Program-made: the position numbers and the translations under genes
Notes under the pieces: generated by a model
What the model was told of the DNA's origin: nothing
The model's database searches: none
The model's input: the letters and a program-made list of their open reading frames with translations, nothing else
NCBI GenBank assembly: GCA_003249035.1
Contig: QBMK01000013.1
Location: 110,722 to 165,027 of the forward strand
Direction: 5' to 3'
DNA length: 54,306 nucleotides
Source: Pseudanabaena sp.
Lineage (GTDB): Bacteria; Cyanobacteriota; Cyanobacteriia; Pseudanabaenales; Pseudanabaenaceae
Part shown: in pieces, positions 34,953-43,686 of the stretch
How positions within the stretch are numbered: the stretch's first letter is position 1
Layout: each line of letters begins with the position of its first letter

Positions 34953-35980
34953 AGCCCCTTAACGGTCTCAAAGAAGAATCTTGCATTATCTTCAGGAGTG
35001 GTAGGCAAAATACCATGTCCAAGGTTCATGATATGTCCCTTGTTTCCAGCTTTGGCGACAACTTCGAGAATACGTTCGCGAATATAACTTTGGTCAGCAA
35101 ATAGAACACAGGGATCGAGATTGCCTTGGACAGGAATCTGACGACCAATGCGATCGCGTGCGTCAGCCATATCAACTGTCCAGTCAACACTGACAATATC
35201 CACACCAGACTTAGACATTAGGTCTAGGACACCTGCACTACCGCTAATGTAAAGGATCAATGGGGTGTCAGGGTACTTTGCCTTAACCTTATCAACAACC
35301 ATCTTTTGGTAAGGCAGTGCAAAAGTTTTATAGTCAGTTGGGCAAAGATGTCCTGCCCAAGAATCGAACATTTGGACGACTTGAGTGCCGCACTCAATCT
35401 GGTGGATCACATAAGTGCCGACCATTTCGGCAATTTTAGTCAAAAAGCTATGGATTATCGCTGGTTCTTTATATGCCAAAGCTTTGATTACAGAATAATC
35501 CTTAGAGCCTTTGCCTTCAACTGAATAAGCGGCTAATGTCCAAGGTGCTCCCACAAAGCCAAGAATAGTTGCTTGATCTTTAACTTCTTCTTTGATCGCA
35601 CTTAAAATCTTGCGAATAAAAGGAACGGCAGTGTCGGGATCAAACTCGGTGAGCGCGTCAACTTGAGCTTGAGTCCGAATTGGCGACTCGATAATTGGGC
35701 CACGACTTTCGATGATGTCAAAGTTGATGCCAATACCTGTAAGCGGAGTGAGGATATCGGAGAACATGATCACGCCATCGGGTTGGAAAGCGCGAAATGG
35801 TTGCAAAGAAATTTCAGCGGCGAGTTCGGCAATCTCCGATCGCTCTCTAAAAGTGGGATATTTGTCGCGCAAGTCACGATACACCTTCATGTATCTTCCT
35901 GCTTGGCGCATCATCCATACTGGTGGACGATCCAGTACTTCACCTCTTGCTGCCCTTAGCAAGCGATCATTTCCTCCCAT
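34940..35980 (-). CDS. hemE: Uroporphyrinogen decarboxylase
   Basis: 346 residues from ATG 35980 (a TTG two codons earlier is close to AGGAAAG). It removes four carboxyl groups from uroporphyrinogen III to give coproporphyrinogen III for heme and chlorophyll. [13 protein letters not shown] near 19-31, [25 protein letters not shown], and the C-terminal [18 protein letters not shown] are family signatures; the catalytic Asp is in FSDIL. It stands alone on this strand. Confidence 0.96.
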   Translation of the reverse strand: MGGNDRLLRAARGEVLDRPPVWMMRQAGRYMKVYRDLRDKYPTFRERSEIAELAAEISLQPFRAFQPDGVIMFSDILTPLTGIGINFDIIESRGPIIESPIRTQAQVDALTEFDPDTAVPFIRKILSAIKEEVKDQATILGFVGAPWTLAAYSVEGKGSKDYSVIKALAYKEPAIIHSFLTKIAEMVGTYVIHQIECGTQVVQMFDSWAGHLCPTDYKTFALPYQKMVVDKVKAKYPDTPLILYISGSAGVLDLMSKSGVDIVSVDWTVDMADARDRIGRQIPVQGNLDPCVLFADQSYIRERILEVVAKAGNKGHIMNLGHGILPTTPEDNARFFFETVKGLSYE

Positions 35981-36229
35981 AATCAACTCTTTCCTGTGTT
36001 TTTAAACTTTTTTATTATTGTGCTTTTGAATTATAGAACGTGACGTACCCGACACCAATAAAGACAAGTGGGGCACTTGCCGCCCCGTTGGTCTTTCATC
36101 ATTGCCAAATCCTAGAGTTAGCCATCGGTTCATGTCCAAATTTAGGCTTTATTTAACTTCTGAACGCGATTTGACAACTTATACTTTCTTTAAGATATGT
36201 TATTAATACTTAAGCTATAAAATCAAGAA

Positions 36230-36276
36230 TCAGGTTTTTTGATAGCGCGACGGAACAGCGCTATCAAAAAACCTGA
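36230..36276. repeat. Palindrome upstream of cytM
   Basis: A 19-bp stem, core CAGGTTTTTTGATAGCGC with a 9-base loop GACGGAACA, lies about 65 bases before the cytM start. The remaining hemE-cytM gap (about 360 bases, divergent genes) has one further weak imperfect hairpin near 36055-36095 and no gene. Confidence 0.7.
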
Positions 36277-36341
36277 CTCTTAATTAACCCTTACTAAGTA
36301 ATAAGTAAGTTTTAGCTAAATAATGGCTAGGTTTAAAAACA

Positions 36342-36776
36342 GTGATTAATGAAGGGGCAAATTTGACAAAGGATGCTGATGTAGTCGCAGATACTACTTC
36401 AGATCAAGCACTGCGATCGCCTGAGACAAAGTCGTCTCTACAAACTGTGTTGGCGATCGCTGTCACTTTTGTTATCGTCGCGATCGCGATCTTATTATGG
36501 ATATTTCGTCCACCACTTGATCAATATACTCAATCAGTCTTAAATCTATCGGGAGATCCCGTGCAGGGGCGTTCGATTTTTGTGATGAACTGTGTGGCAT
36601 GTCATGGTCAATGGGCGAATGGCAAAGTCGGACCTAATTTGCATGGTGTATCCTATCGCAAGTCCGATGCGCGTCTAGTCCAACAGGTTGTAAGCGGCGA
36701 AACTCCACCAATGCCCCAGTTTCAACCCAGCTCTCAAGATATGGCAGATTTGTTGAGTTATCTAAAACAGTTATAA
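36342..36776 (+). CDS. cytM: Cytochrome cM
   Basis: 144 residues from GTG 36342. One membrane anchor (about 34-55, AIAVTFVIVAIAILLWIF), then a class I c-type cytochrome: heme site CVACHG near 85, GPNLHGVSYR, and the distal Met in TPPMPQF. CytM is a low-abundance cyanobacterial cytochrome that helps suppress photosynthesis or respiration in some conditions. The N-terminal 33 residues are longer than I remember for other CytM; a later start is possible. Its last 8 bases lie in the terminator stem. Confidence 0.88.
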   Translation: MINEGANLTKDADVVADTTSDQALRSPETKSSLQTVLAIAVTFVIVAIAILLWIFRPPLDQYTQSVLNLSGDPVQGRSIFVMNCVACHGQWANGKVGPNLHGVSYRKSDARLVQQVVSGETPPMPQFQPSSQDMADLLSYLKQL

Positions 36777-36811
36777 AAAAAGACGAGCCTTGCTCGTCTT
36801 TTTTTATAACT
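36769..36811. terminator. cytM terminator with arm inside the CDS
   Basis: A 20-bp stem (arm AGTTATAAAAAAAGACGAGC, loop CTT). The left arm includes the last 8 bases of cytM. It lies just beyond the end of the convergent rph gene and probably serves both genes. Confidence 0.8.
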
Positions 36812-36832
36812 AGAATTGCAGAATGCCTAAAG

Positions 36833-37549
36833 CTATAACTGGATTTGGAACAATTCGCTGATACCCTTTTCGGCGACATCCAGCATTTGATTAAGCTGCG
36901 ATCGCGAAAATGTTTCCGATTCAGCAGTACCTTGCACCTCGATCAATTTGCCAGAGCTGTCCATAACTACATTCAGATCAACACTTACAGCAACGTCTTC
37001 TTTATAGTCTAGATCCAAGATTGGCACACCATCTAACAAACCAACCGACACAGCCGCCACTGCTTTCTTAATCGGAGATCTAGTGATTTTGCCTTCAGAA
37101 AATAGGCGATCGCAAGCTGCTTTTAAAGCTACAAATCCACCTGTAATTCCACCCGTGCGCGTGCCACCATCGGCTTGCAGTACGTCAATATCAACGGTAA
37201 ATGTGTAATTTGCGATCGCGGTCATATCTAAAGCGGCTCTGAGACTCCGACCAATTAACCTTTGGATTTCTTGAGTACGTCCTGATAGCTTCATAAATTC
37301 ACGCTGTTGACGCGGAATCGTTGAAGCAGGCATCATCCGATATTCGGCAGTTAGCCAACCTTGATTACTACCAGTTAGAAATTTAGGTACACCTTCCTCA
37401 ATGGAAACAGTACAGATCAATTGGGTGTCACCAAATTTTGCCAACACTGAACCCGCAGGTGCTTTAGTAAAATTTCTCTGCAAATGCACAGGACGCAGTT
37501 GATCCGAAGCTCTTCCATCAGGTCGTTGGATAATCGGTAAATCGCTCAT
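36833..37549 (-). CDS. rph: Ribonuclease PH
   Basis: 238 residues from ATG 37549. It trims tRNA 3' ends by phosphorolysis. [13 protein letters not shown] at 9-21, [51 protein letters not shown] and [18 protein letters not shown] are the family landmarks, with the phosphate-binding Arg and the metal Asp residues present. Length is normal. The gene converges on cytM. Its upstream 300 bases contain a family A repeat. Confidence 0.96.
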   Translation of the reverse strand: MSDLPIIQRPDGRASDQLRPVHLQRNFTKAPAGSVLAKFGDTQLICTVSIEEGVPKFLTGSNQGWLTAEYRMMPASTIPRQQREFMKLSGRTQEIQRLIGRSLRAALDMTAIANYTFTVDIDVLQADGGTRTGGITGGFVALKAACDRLFSEGKITRSPIKKAVAAVSVGLLDGVPILDLDYKEDVAVSVDLNVVMDSSGKLIEVQGTAESETFSRSQLNQMLDVAEKGISELFQIQL

Positions 37550-37714
37550 GATCGCAGTTTGACTGTTTGTAAAATCGATCCAATCATATAGCAAGCGATC
37601 GCTTTACGGAACTTGCGAAAGATGCGGCAGCTACACTTATCAGGGAGTAGACTTTTGTCTTAAAGGAAGTAAAAATGAGATAGAAAGTTTGTATTTCTCC
37701 ACAATGATCCAACT

Positions 37715-37820
37715 AATACCAATTCACAAAAGTGCGATGACGCTTTTGTGAATTAATAACCAAACTCAGTAAGGGTTTAAAAAGCACAAAATGGAGTAGT
37801 CATTTTGTGCTTTGGTATAA
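37715..37820. repeat. Double-hairpin repeat (family A), full copy
   Basis: TAATACCAATTCACAAAAGT, hairpin 1, spacer AACCAAACTCAGTAAGGGTT, hairpin 2 with AAAATGGAGTAGTCATTTTG, end GCTTTGGTATAA. The outer ends are inverse to each other (ATACCAA / TTGGTAT). Confidence 0.85.
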
Positions 37821-37855
37821 GCTTCACAGCCGCAGAAATCGATCATTTTTGCAAC

Positions 37856-38122
37856 CTAATTTTTGGGCTTATCCTGTTGGCTACAGCGAAATCTTTGTGC
37901 CTCAGACCTACTTGCATGCTTAGTTTTGCGACCACTTACCCGTTCTCGCCACATCAGAAAAGACGATCGCTTCATTGACTTACGCATGATTTTAATCACT
38001 TCCGATTCAGAAATGCCAAACTGGTCGTAAATCGTATCAAAGGTGGTGCGATCCTCCCATGCCATCTCGACAATGCGATCAATTTCTATATCCGTGAGCA
38101 ATTTTATAGCCTGTTTATCCAT
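37856..38122 (-). CDS. DUF2805 (TIGR03643 type) small protein
   Basis: 88 residues. IDRIVEMAWEDRTTFDTIYD followed by QFGISESEVIKIMRKSMKRS and SSFLMWRERVSGRKTKH is a small helix-turn-helix-like domain found in many bacteria, function unknown. The basic C-terminus suggests nucleic acid binding. Its start codon overlaps the end of the truncated lepB frame, so both would be read from one transcript. Confidence 0.8.
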   Translation of the reverse strand: MDKQAIKLLTDIEIDRIVEMAWEDRTTFDTIYDQFGISESEVIKIMRKSMKRSSFLMWRERVSGRKTKHASRSEAQRFRCSQQDKPKN

Positions 38123-38300
38123 TTTGCAAAGTTGGCTCCATCGATCCTGAAGGCGGCAAATAATAAGCCTGAGCTACAGCAACTCGAAAACCCAAGGCTA
38201 GAGCGACACTTAGTCCTATAGTTTGAGCTGTTTCTTTCCAAAAGCTAGATCCATTGGATCTTTTAGGTGGCTGCGAGGAATTGCGAGATTTTTGAGGCAT
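38115..38300 (-). pseudogene. Truncated signal peptidase I (lepB N-terminus)
   Basis: 61 residues: a polar head, one membrane helix (ETAQTIGLSVALALGFRVAV) and the catalytic serine box PPSGSMEPTLQNG, then TAA. A functional enzyme needs a further ~130 residues, including the general-base Lys, and these are absent. The frame ends exactly where the DUF2805 start codon begins (AAAATGGATAA). It is probably the residue of a deletion that fused the lepB start to the DUF2805 gene. It may still be translated as a membrane peptide. Confidence 0.8.
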
Positions 38301-38327
38301 AACTATTTTGCGATTAGTTGTTTAGTG

Positions 38328-38360
38328 AAGTTATAGCCGCGCTTTGCGCGGCTATAACTT
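38328..38360 (-). terminator. Terminator hairpin after the DUF2325 gene
   Basis: A 15-bp perfect stem (AAGTTATAGCCGCGC, loop TTT) begins at the DUF2325 stop codon. Confidence 0.75.
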
Positions 38361-39391
38361 TAGTTTTGTTTCCAATGACGTGCTAATTGTTTTGCTTTTA
38401 GTCCCGATTCGATTACTTCGAGTAGTCTGGTCATACCTGTTGTATTCACAATTTCATAGGTTTTATTAGCCCGACGGCAAGCCTCGATCGCTCTTTCGGT
38501 GAGTGAGTGGCTTGCATAACCCGTCACAATAATAATTAAATCGCCACCTGAAATTTGACTTTCACCTTGAGCAGCAAGTTGCAAGCCATCTTGTTCGGTA
38601 TACCACATTAAATTAATTGCCGAATCGCGCAACCGGTTTTTGACAGCCGTTTGTAAGCGATCGTGTCCACCAAATACCAGCACTTTGCCACTGAGATCGG
38701 TATATAAAGCAGGGCGTTTTTCAGATTTACGGTGTCTCGCTGTGGGTTGGACATCAGGGGCGCGATCTACACGCGAGCGATTTTCGAGTGCTTTGTTATA
38801 AATAAAAGTGAGAGTTTGTTCATGGCTGCCACGCAAACGAGCAACAGGACCTTCTTCACTGTGGGAGTTTATTTGATCGATCAGCGACTCGACGACTTCT
38901 TCGAGAGAGTTGATTGCTTTTAAGTCATTGGCATATCCGCGAACTGCGATCGAAGCGTCTGTGGCGCTAAAGAAATCGCGTTGTTCTTCGATCATCTCTA
39001 ATAAATCAGCCTTTAATTCCAGTCGCCATTGAGCCGTTTGTTCGGTTATTCGTTCATCTAGTAGTCTTTCTTCACTCAAAATCAATTGGCGATCGGCTAG
39101 CTGGGCTGCTAGATTAGGTGCTTCTGCGATTTCCTGTCGAATATCGGCAGCCTTTTTTTCTAGCCTTTGCTTAGTCTCGCTGTCTTGATGTCCACCTTCA
39201 CGGGTATATTCTTGCAACATCTGTTCGACTTTTGCCAGTAGCGGTTTCAATCTTGCTTCGATTTGACCTACTGCTTCTTGAATTTGGCGATCGCGCTGTT
39301 GTTGTAGGCGATTTTGTTCTAACTCTACCTTGGCCATCGTCAGCAAGTCGCTAACCGAAGCTTCCAGTTCATCTAATTCAGAAATATGCAT
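38360..39391 (-). CDS. Coiled-coil protein with C-terminal DUF2325 domain
   Basis: 343 residues. Residues 1-190 are strongly helical and charged (coiled coil: LEQNRLQQQRDRQIQEAVGQ, RQEIAEAPNLAAQLADRQLI). The C-terminus (about 235-335) fits DUF2325: KVLVFGGHDRLQTAVKNRLR and GGDLIIIVTGYASHSLTERA, a Rossmann-like fold of unknown role. The combination is widespread in cyanobacteria as far as I recall. Located upstream of the lepB remnant on the same strand and divergent from deoC. Confidence 0.75.
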   Translation of the reverse strand: MHISELDELEASVSDLLTMAKVELEQNRLQQQRDRQIQEAVGQIEARLKPLLAKVEQMLQEYTREGGHQDSETKQRLEKKAADIRQEIAEAPNLAAQLADRQLILSEERLLDERITEQTAQWRLELKADLLEMIEEQRDFFSATDASIAVRGYANDLKAINSLEEVVESLIDQINSHSEEGPVARLRGSHEQTLTFIYNKALENRSRVDRAPDVQPTARHRKSEKRPALYTDLSGKVLVFGGHDRLQTAVKNRLRDSAINLMWYTEQDGLQLAAQGESQISGGDLIIIVTGYASHSLTERAIEACRRANKTYEIVNTTGMTRLLEVIESGLKAKQLARHWKQN

Positions 39392-39534
39392 ATTTACTTA
39401 GTATCTGCCTATATTTGCTTAGTTGTAATTAGTCGAGAATAAGTCGTGACAAGTGACTTGAATAAGTAATTATAAGAAGTTATCGTCACTAATCACCAAT
39501 GTAACCTCTCTCTAGCCTAAGTGTGTATAGTTTT

Positions 39535-40188
39535 ATGCCTCAAACTGATATCAATCCTTCTCCATATATTGATTACGCCCTCTTAGATCCTGCTGCTAGC
39601 CATGAACAGGTAGATCGAGTTTGCGATGAAGCTGATCGACTAGGCTTTGCAAGTGTCTGCGTGTATCCTTGCAACGTCAAGCGAGCGGTAGAGCGACTAC
39701 TCAAAACCAAGGTAGAAATTTGTACAGTGATAGGTTTTCCCAGTGGCGCAACCACATCAAACGTTAAGCTTTATGAAGCAATGGAGGCAGTGGAAAATGG
39801 TGCAACGGAATTAGATGTCGTAATTAATCTTGGTTGGCTAAAAACTGGTCAGACAAATCTATTGCACCAAGACATCGCTCAAATCTGTGAGGAATCGGGT
39901 AAACCTGTCAAAGCAATTTTAGAGTTAAGCATTCTCACGCCCGACGAGCAGGAACTCGCTGCCGAGGTATGCATGGATGCGGGGGTAGCTTTTTTAAAAA
40001 CTGGCACAGGCTGGGCAGGTGGAGCCACTGTTGAAATGGTGAAGTTTCTCAAGGAAATTTCACGCGGTAAGGTGGGCATTAAGGCTTCAGGGGGGATTCG
40101 CACTAGAGAGCAAGCGAGCGCTTTAATCGATGCTGGAGCAACTCGGATTGGTACATCTCACGGCGTAGCAATTTCTCGCGAGTTATAG
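39535..40188 (+). CDS. deoC: Deoxyribose-phosphate aldolase
   Basis: 217 residues from ATG 39535 (a GTG four codons upstream is possible). It splits 2-deoxyribose-5-phosphate into glyceraldehyde-3-phosphate and acetaldehyde. The Schiff-base Lys is in [11 protein letters not shown], and the second Lys in [29 protein letters not shown] and [14 protein letters not shown] are conserved. Length is normal. Downstream lies a long palindrome and then the convergent rnz unit. Confidence 0.94.
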   Translation: MPQTDINPSPYIDYALLDPAASHEQVDRVCDEADRLGFASVCVYPCNVKRAVERLLKTKVEICTVIGFPSGATTSNVKLYEAMEAVENGATELDVVINLGWLKTGQTNLLHQDIAQICEESGKPVKAILELSILTPDEQELAAEVCMDAGVAFLKTGTGWAGGATVEMVKFLKEISRGKVGIKASGGIRTREQASALIDAGATRIGTSHGVAISREL

Positions 40189-40281
40189 AGGCAATTCATA
40201 GAGTCTCTGTAGATATTAAGGGCAATCAAACATGATGAACAGCCAATTTAAAAATACCTACTTTAGTGTGCCCTTGCATTC

Positions 40282-40384
40282 TTACTCCCTTCCCACTATA
40301 AAAAAACTAGACATTACCACCCAAGAATTAGACGGTGCGGCGCTTCGCGCCGCACCGTCTAATTCTTGGGTGGGAAGGGAGTAA
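40282..40384. repeat. Family C palindromic element
   Basis: The outer arms TTACTCCCTTCCCA (40282-40295) and inverse (40371-40384) enclose a 25-bp perfect hairpin (40319-40343 / 40347-40371, loop TTC, core GGTGCGGCGC). Its end motif TGGGAAGGGAGTA also appears at window start (23-35) and, as TGGGAAGAGAGTA, at 40457-40469. The rest of the 40189-40444 gap shows no gene. Confidence 0.8.
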
Positions 40385-40444
40385 ATGCTTTTTTAGAGCA
40401 GATATCAAAAACTTTAAAACACTTTTTTTCTTTAGCCCCTCCGC

Positions 40445-40618
40445 CTATTCTTTGACTGGGAAGAGAGTATCACCGCGATAGCGATTGATCGGTAATGCGA
40501 TCGCCCAAACCCTTCGCAGCCACAATTGATCTTCGGACCATTTTCCTTTTTGGAGTTCTCTATAAAATGCTTCCATGAGGACACCGGACAATAACGATAA
40601 AGTATATTGAACTGACAT
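40445..40618 (-). CDS. Small ORF coupled to rnz, function unknown
   Basis: 57 residues. Its ATG overlaps the rnz stop codon as TGATG, which implies coupled translation. The sequence MSVQYTLSLLSGVLMEAFYR is followed by ELQKGKWSEDQLWLRRVWAI and NRYRGDTLFPVKE; codon use looks coding and HIP1 is included. Its last codons coincide with the family C end motif (TACTCTCTTCCCAGTC), so a repeat may have replaced the original C-terminus. I recognise no family. Confidence 0.55.
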   Translation of the reverse strand: MSVQYTLSLLSGVLMEAFYRELQKGKWSEDQLWLRRVWAIALPINRYRGDTLFPVKE

Positions 40619-41550
40619 CAATTAGCCACAGGTATCTCATAAGTCATGAAGTCGTAAGCAGGAATAGTATTCGCAAAAATCATTCTCGCTTCATTAACTA
40701 AATCTTCCAATAGAATTGGATTGCCAGGGGAATAGCGTGGACTAAAATGGGTCATAATTAATTGCTTCACATTAGCCAATAGTGCTACCTGTGCTGCCAT
40801 CGTACTAGTGGAATGCAAACGCTGAAAAGCCATATCGGAATCTTGATGAGCGAAGGTGGACTCATGGATGAGTACATCAGCATTCTGAGCAAGTTCTACT
40901 GAACTATCACAAAAAATTGTATCGGTGCAATAGGCAATCTTCCTTCCAATTTGAGGAGCGCCACAAAATTCTTTCCCATTGATTTTGCGTCCATCGGGAA
41001 GCGTAATCGTTTTACCCTGTTTCAATTCACCAAAAATGGGCCCTGGAGGGATATTCATGCCGATCGCTTTATCGACATCAAACTTGCCAGCGCGATCGCG
41101 TTCTACTAAACGATAGCCATGCGCCGTCACCTTATGTTTGAGCGGAGCCGCTATCATATAAAACTCTGAATCCTCACAAACTAGCCCCGTTTTGACTTTA
41201 TGCACCTTGATTGAATAGGAGAGGCGCGTCTCGCTATATCGCAAGCAAGCATCGAGATAGTCCCCCAACCCTGATGGACCATAAATATCAATGTGGCTGA
41301 CATTGCCTGCCATGCCGCAACTTGCCAGCAATCCTGGCAAACCAAAAATATGATCGCCATGCATATGCGTGACAAAAATCTTCGTAATTTGGCTAATTTT
41401 TACATCGCTTCGCAGCAGCTGGTGTTGAGTTGCCTCTCCACAATCAAGCAACCAAACTTCGGCACGTTGAGGTAGTCGTACCGCCACACTGGAGACATTG
41501 CGCCCGCGTGTAGGCACGCCCGAACTAGTACCGAGAAAGGTGATTTGCAT
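40618..41550 (-). CDS. rnz: Ribonuclease Z (tRNA 3' endonuclease)
   Basis: 310 residues, the normal short form. It removes 3' trailers from tRNA precursors. The metallo-beta-lactamase motifs are intact: FLGTSSGVPTRGRNVSS, zinc site THMHGDHIFGLPG near 61-73, IAYCTDTIFCD and HESTFAH, and MTHFSPRY near 270. It is the third gene of a tight minus-strand unit with ndhS and ompA: the ompA stop lies 3 bases upstream. The tRNA processing link to ndhS is not obvious. Confidence 0.95.
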   Translation of the reverse strand: MQITFLGTSSGVPTRGRNVSSVAVRLPQRAEVWLLDCGEATQHQLLRSDVKISQITKIFVTHMHGDHIFGLPGLLASCGMAGNVSHIDIYGPSGLGDYLDACLRYSETRLSYSIKVHKVKTGLVCEDSEFYMIAAPLKHKVTAHGYRLVERDRAGKFDVDKAIGMNIPPGPIFGELKQGKTITLPDGRKINGKEFCGAPQIGRKIAYCTDTIFCDSSVELAQNADVLIHESTFAHQDSDMAFQRLHSTSTMAAQVALLANVKQLIMTHFSPRYSPGNPILLEDLVNEARMIFANTIPAYDFMTYEIPVAN

Positions 41551-41552
41551 AT

Positions 41553-42113
41553 TTAGTCATCTACAAAAATCTCGATGCGACGGTTACCTTTGTTGTTAAT
41601 GTCACCAGCACTGCTAGCCAAAGGGCGACTAGCACCATAGCCAACTACCATCCAATAATAGGTTTGCTCGCCGCGCAGTCTTGCCAAATATTCCCTTACT
41701 GCTGAGGCTCTTAAATAGGATAAAGTTAGCGCATCCCCTGCATTGCTTGCATCCATATGTCCGTTAATTCTTATCCTCTTGCCCGTTGCCAATGGCAATT
41801 GGGCAGCAACTTCATCTAGTAGTCGAAAACTTTCTGGACGAATGCTAGCTTTATTTGCCTCAAACAAAGCATCGGCAGAGAGAGTAAATTGCTGCTTTTT
41901 GTAATTTAAAAAGTTAAATGAAGGTTGCCATACTAAATCTGGACGCACAAGCGCGATCGCTAAGCCAATACTCAAACCCGTGATCGCACTTACGCCCAAA
42001 ACCGCGCTGCGAATTATAAATGTCACAGCAGGGCGACCCGTTTGACTAAAATCGCCAGACGACTTACCAGAAGATTTACCTATTGACTTATCTGGAGTCG
42101 GTAAATTTTCCAC
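41553..42113 (-). CDS. OmpA-family peptidoglycan-binding membrane protein
   Basis: 186 residues from GTG 42113. A Ser/Gly-rich cytoplasmic head and one membrane helix (about 32-54) precede an OmpA-like domain (about 75-186): LFEANKASIRPESFRLLDEV, RIRINGHMDASN, YLRASAVREYLARL and NKGNRRIEIFV. The usual GHTD reads GHMD here, so the Thr position is Met. It should anchor to peptidoglycan in the periplasm. The ndhS stop is 2 bases upstream and rnz starts 2 bases after its stop. Confidence 0.87.
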   Translation of the reverse strand: MENLPTPDKSIGKSSGKSSGDFSQTGRPAVTFIIRSAVLGVSAITGLSIGLAIALVRPDLVWQPSFNFLNYKKQQFTLSADALFEANKASIRPESFRLLDEVAAQLPLATGKRIRINGHMDASNAGDALTLSYLRASAVREYLARLRGEQTYYWMVVGYGASRPLASSAGDINNKGNRRIEIFVDD

Positions 42114-42115
42114 AG

Positions 42116-42325
42116 TTATTTCTTCTTTGCTTTAGAGCTTACAGTCGTGTCGATCAGTTCTAACTCCGTTGCTCGAAAAGACACAATCTTTTCCCAGTTA
42201 CCACCACCAAAAATCACCGCAACTCGATCGTCGGTTACTCGCTGTACCTGTCCTTGAAATCCATAATATGTGTCGCCTTCATTGACGACTCGCACCGCAG
42301 AACCTGGAAAAATGATTGGTTGCAT
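42116..42325 (-). CDS. ndhS: NDH-1 subunit NdhS (ferredoxin-docking)
   Basis: 69 residues with an SH3-like fold: FPGSAVRVVNEGDTYYGFQG, QVQRVTDDRVAVIFGGGNWE and KIVSFRATELELID. NdhS is the cyanobacterial/plastid NDH-1 subunit that helps ferredoxin donate electrons for cyclic flow around photosystem I. The C-terminal Lys tail (SSKAKKK) may contact ferredoxin. First gene of the ndhS-ompA-rnz unit. Confidence 0.9.
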   Translation of the reverse strand: MQPIIFPGSAVRVVNEGDTYYGFQGQVQRVTDDRVAVIFGGGNWEKIVSFRATELELIDTTVSSKAKKK

Positions 42326-42439
42326 ACTCTCTCAAAACTCCTTACTAAGGTTTTAACTAGGTTTATTCTATATCTTTTGCCGCCGCTCTGCCTATTGCGA
42401 CCGCTACTCGCTAGCTATACAAATTTTGTAAATAGTTTT

Positions 42440-43552
42440 CTAGTGCCGAGAATCATCACGATTATCGGGCGAAGCCCATCCCAGCAGATTGGCTAGCCAA
42501 CCGCGTTTTTGTGGTGGTGGCAGAGGTGTTTTATTCGCATTGGGATTTGGTTTAGGCACACTTTTAGTATCCTTTTTAGTCCGAGTTTGACTAGTATTTG
42601 GATTGACAAGATCTTTGATGCATTTTAACGCTAATGGCTCTTGAGGATTAATCTGAAGCGATCGCTGAAAGCTAACCTTTGCCATTTGCGGCTGATTGAT
42701 ATTTTGATAAACCACACCGAGCATGGCATGACATTTACTATTATTTTTATCAAGTTGGAGGATCTCACGCAAATCCTTGAGAGCTGATTTCCAATTGCAC
42801 TGACTTATGTAGATTTCACATATTTTTAGGCGATCGCTGATCGCGCTGGCATCTTGCTCTTCAATTCTGGTTTGAATTATAGTTTCATCGGAGTCAGGTT
42901 TGCGGTTGCTAGGAGGTTGATAAATTGAGTATTGAGGTGGATATGCGTAACTAGTTTTTTGAGGCGGCGTAGGATAGTTCGCTGAATATGGTTTTGGACT
43001 TTGGGTGGATGCCGTTGGCACAAGTACCGGTGGCATATTGTCTGCTCCGTATTGGTAACCTTCTTTATAGAGAATATAAACTAGATTTAGTTCACTGATC
43101 TGGGCTGTATATTCCAGAATAGTTTTGAGTGATTTGTATTGCACATTCGCGATCTCTAAAACCGATCGCTCATAAAGAAAATCATTAGGAGTCATCATCA
43201 ACTTACAGGCGATCGCAGAATGAATCGGCAAATTTCGCGATTTTTGCATCAAACGTTTGGCGAGTAACTTAAAAATCCCTTGATAGGCTCTTCGTTCCTC
43301 CTCTCTCATCAAGACATCATAAGCAGGGTTAACCAATTTCGCTAGATATTGCGTGGCGATTTCTTTTTCTTCATCCGAGAACCCATAAATATCAGGGTGC
43401 AATATGCGAGCAATATTCAAATAAACATGGCGAATGTACTCAGGACTATAGCTGATCGGCAAACCCAGTGCAGCGTAGTAGTCATGATTGAACTGGCTAA
43501 TACCCCGATCAATGCGGATAAACTGGATTTTTGACGCCTTGGACTGATTCAT
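42440..43552 (-). CDS. J-domain protein with C-terminal TPR repeats
   Basis: 370 residues. An N-terminal J domain (about 22-95) starts DYYAALGLPISYSPEYIRHV and has the HPD motif at 52-54, so it should stimulate DnaK. A helical region and a Pro/Ser/Tyr-rich linker (about 180-220) follow, then about two TPR units (245-325: MLGVVYQNINQPQMAKVSFQ) and a basic, Pro-rich tail ending near RGWLANLLGWASPDNRDD. No Cys-rich DnaJ zinc domain. Probably a client-specific co-chaperone; target unknown. Confidence 0.85.
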   Translation of the reverse strand: MNQSKASKIQFIRIDRGISQFNHDYYAALGLPISYSPEYIRHVYLNIARILHPDIYGFSDEEKEIATQYLAKLVNPAYDVLMREEERRAYQGIFKLLAKRLMQKSRNLPIHSAIACKLMMTPNDFLYERSVLEIANVQYKSLKTILEYTAQISELNLVYILYKEGYQYGADNMPPVLVPTASTQSPKPYSANYPTPPQKTSYAYPPQYSIYQPPSNRKPDSDETIIQTRIEEQDASAISDRLKICEIYISQCNWKSALKDLREILQLDKNNSKCHAMLGVVYQNINQPQMAKVSFQRSLQINPQEPLALKCIKDLVNPNTSQTRTKKDTKSVPKPNPNANKTPLPPPQKRGWLANLLGWASPDNRDDSRH

Positions 43553-43624
43553 GTTTGTTCGCTTTGTCCATATCTTAATGATGGTGGCGATCTGAGTTAT
43601 CTAATACTTATAGCAATAAAAACA

Positions 43625-43661
43625 AAAAAATAGAGACGATGCTTTGCAACGCCTCTATTTT
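43625..43661 (-). terminator. Terminator of the BlaI/M56 unit
   Basis: An imperfect hairpin with arms close to AAAATAGAGACG and CGCCTCTATTTT around TGCTTTGCAA; T-rich on the minus-strand downstream side. Confidence 0.6.
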
Positions 43662-43686
43662 AATAATTGATGTTAAGTAAAATCAA

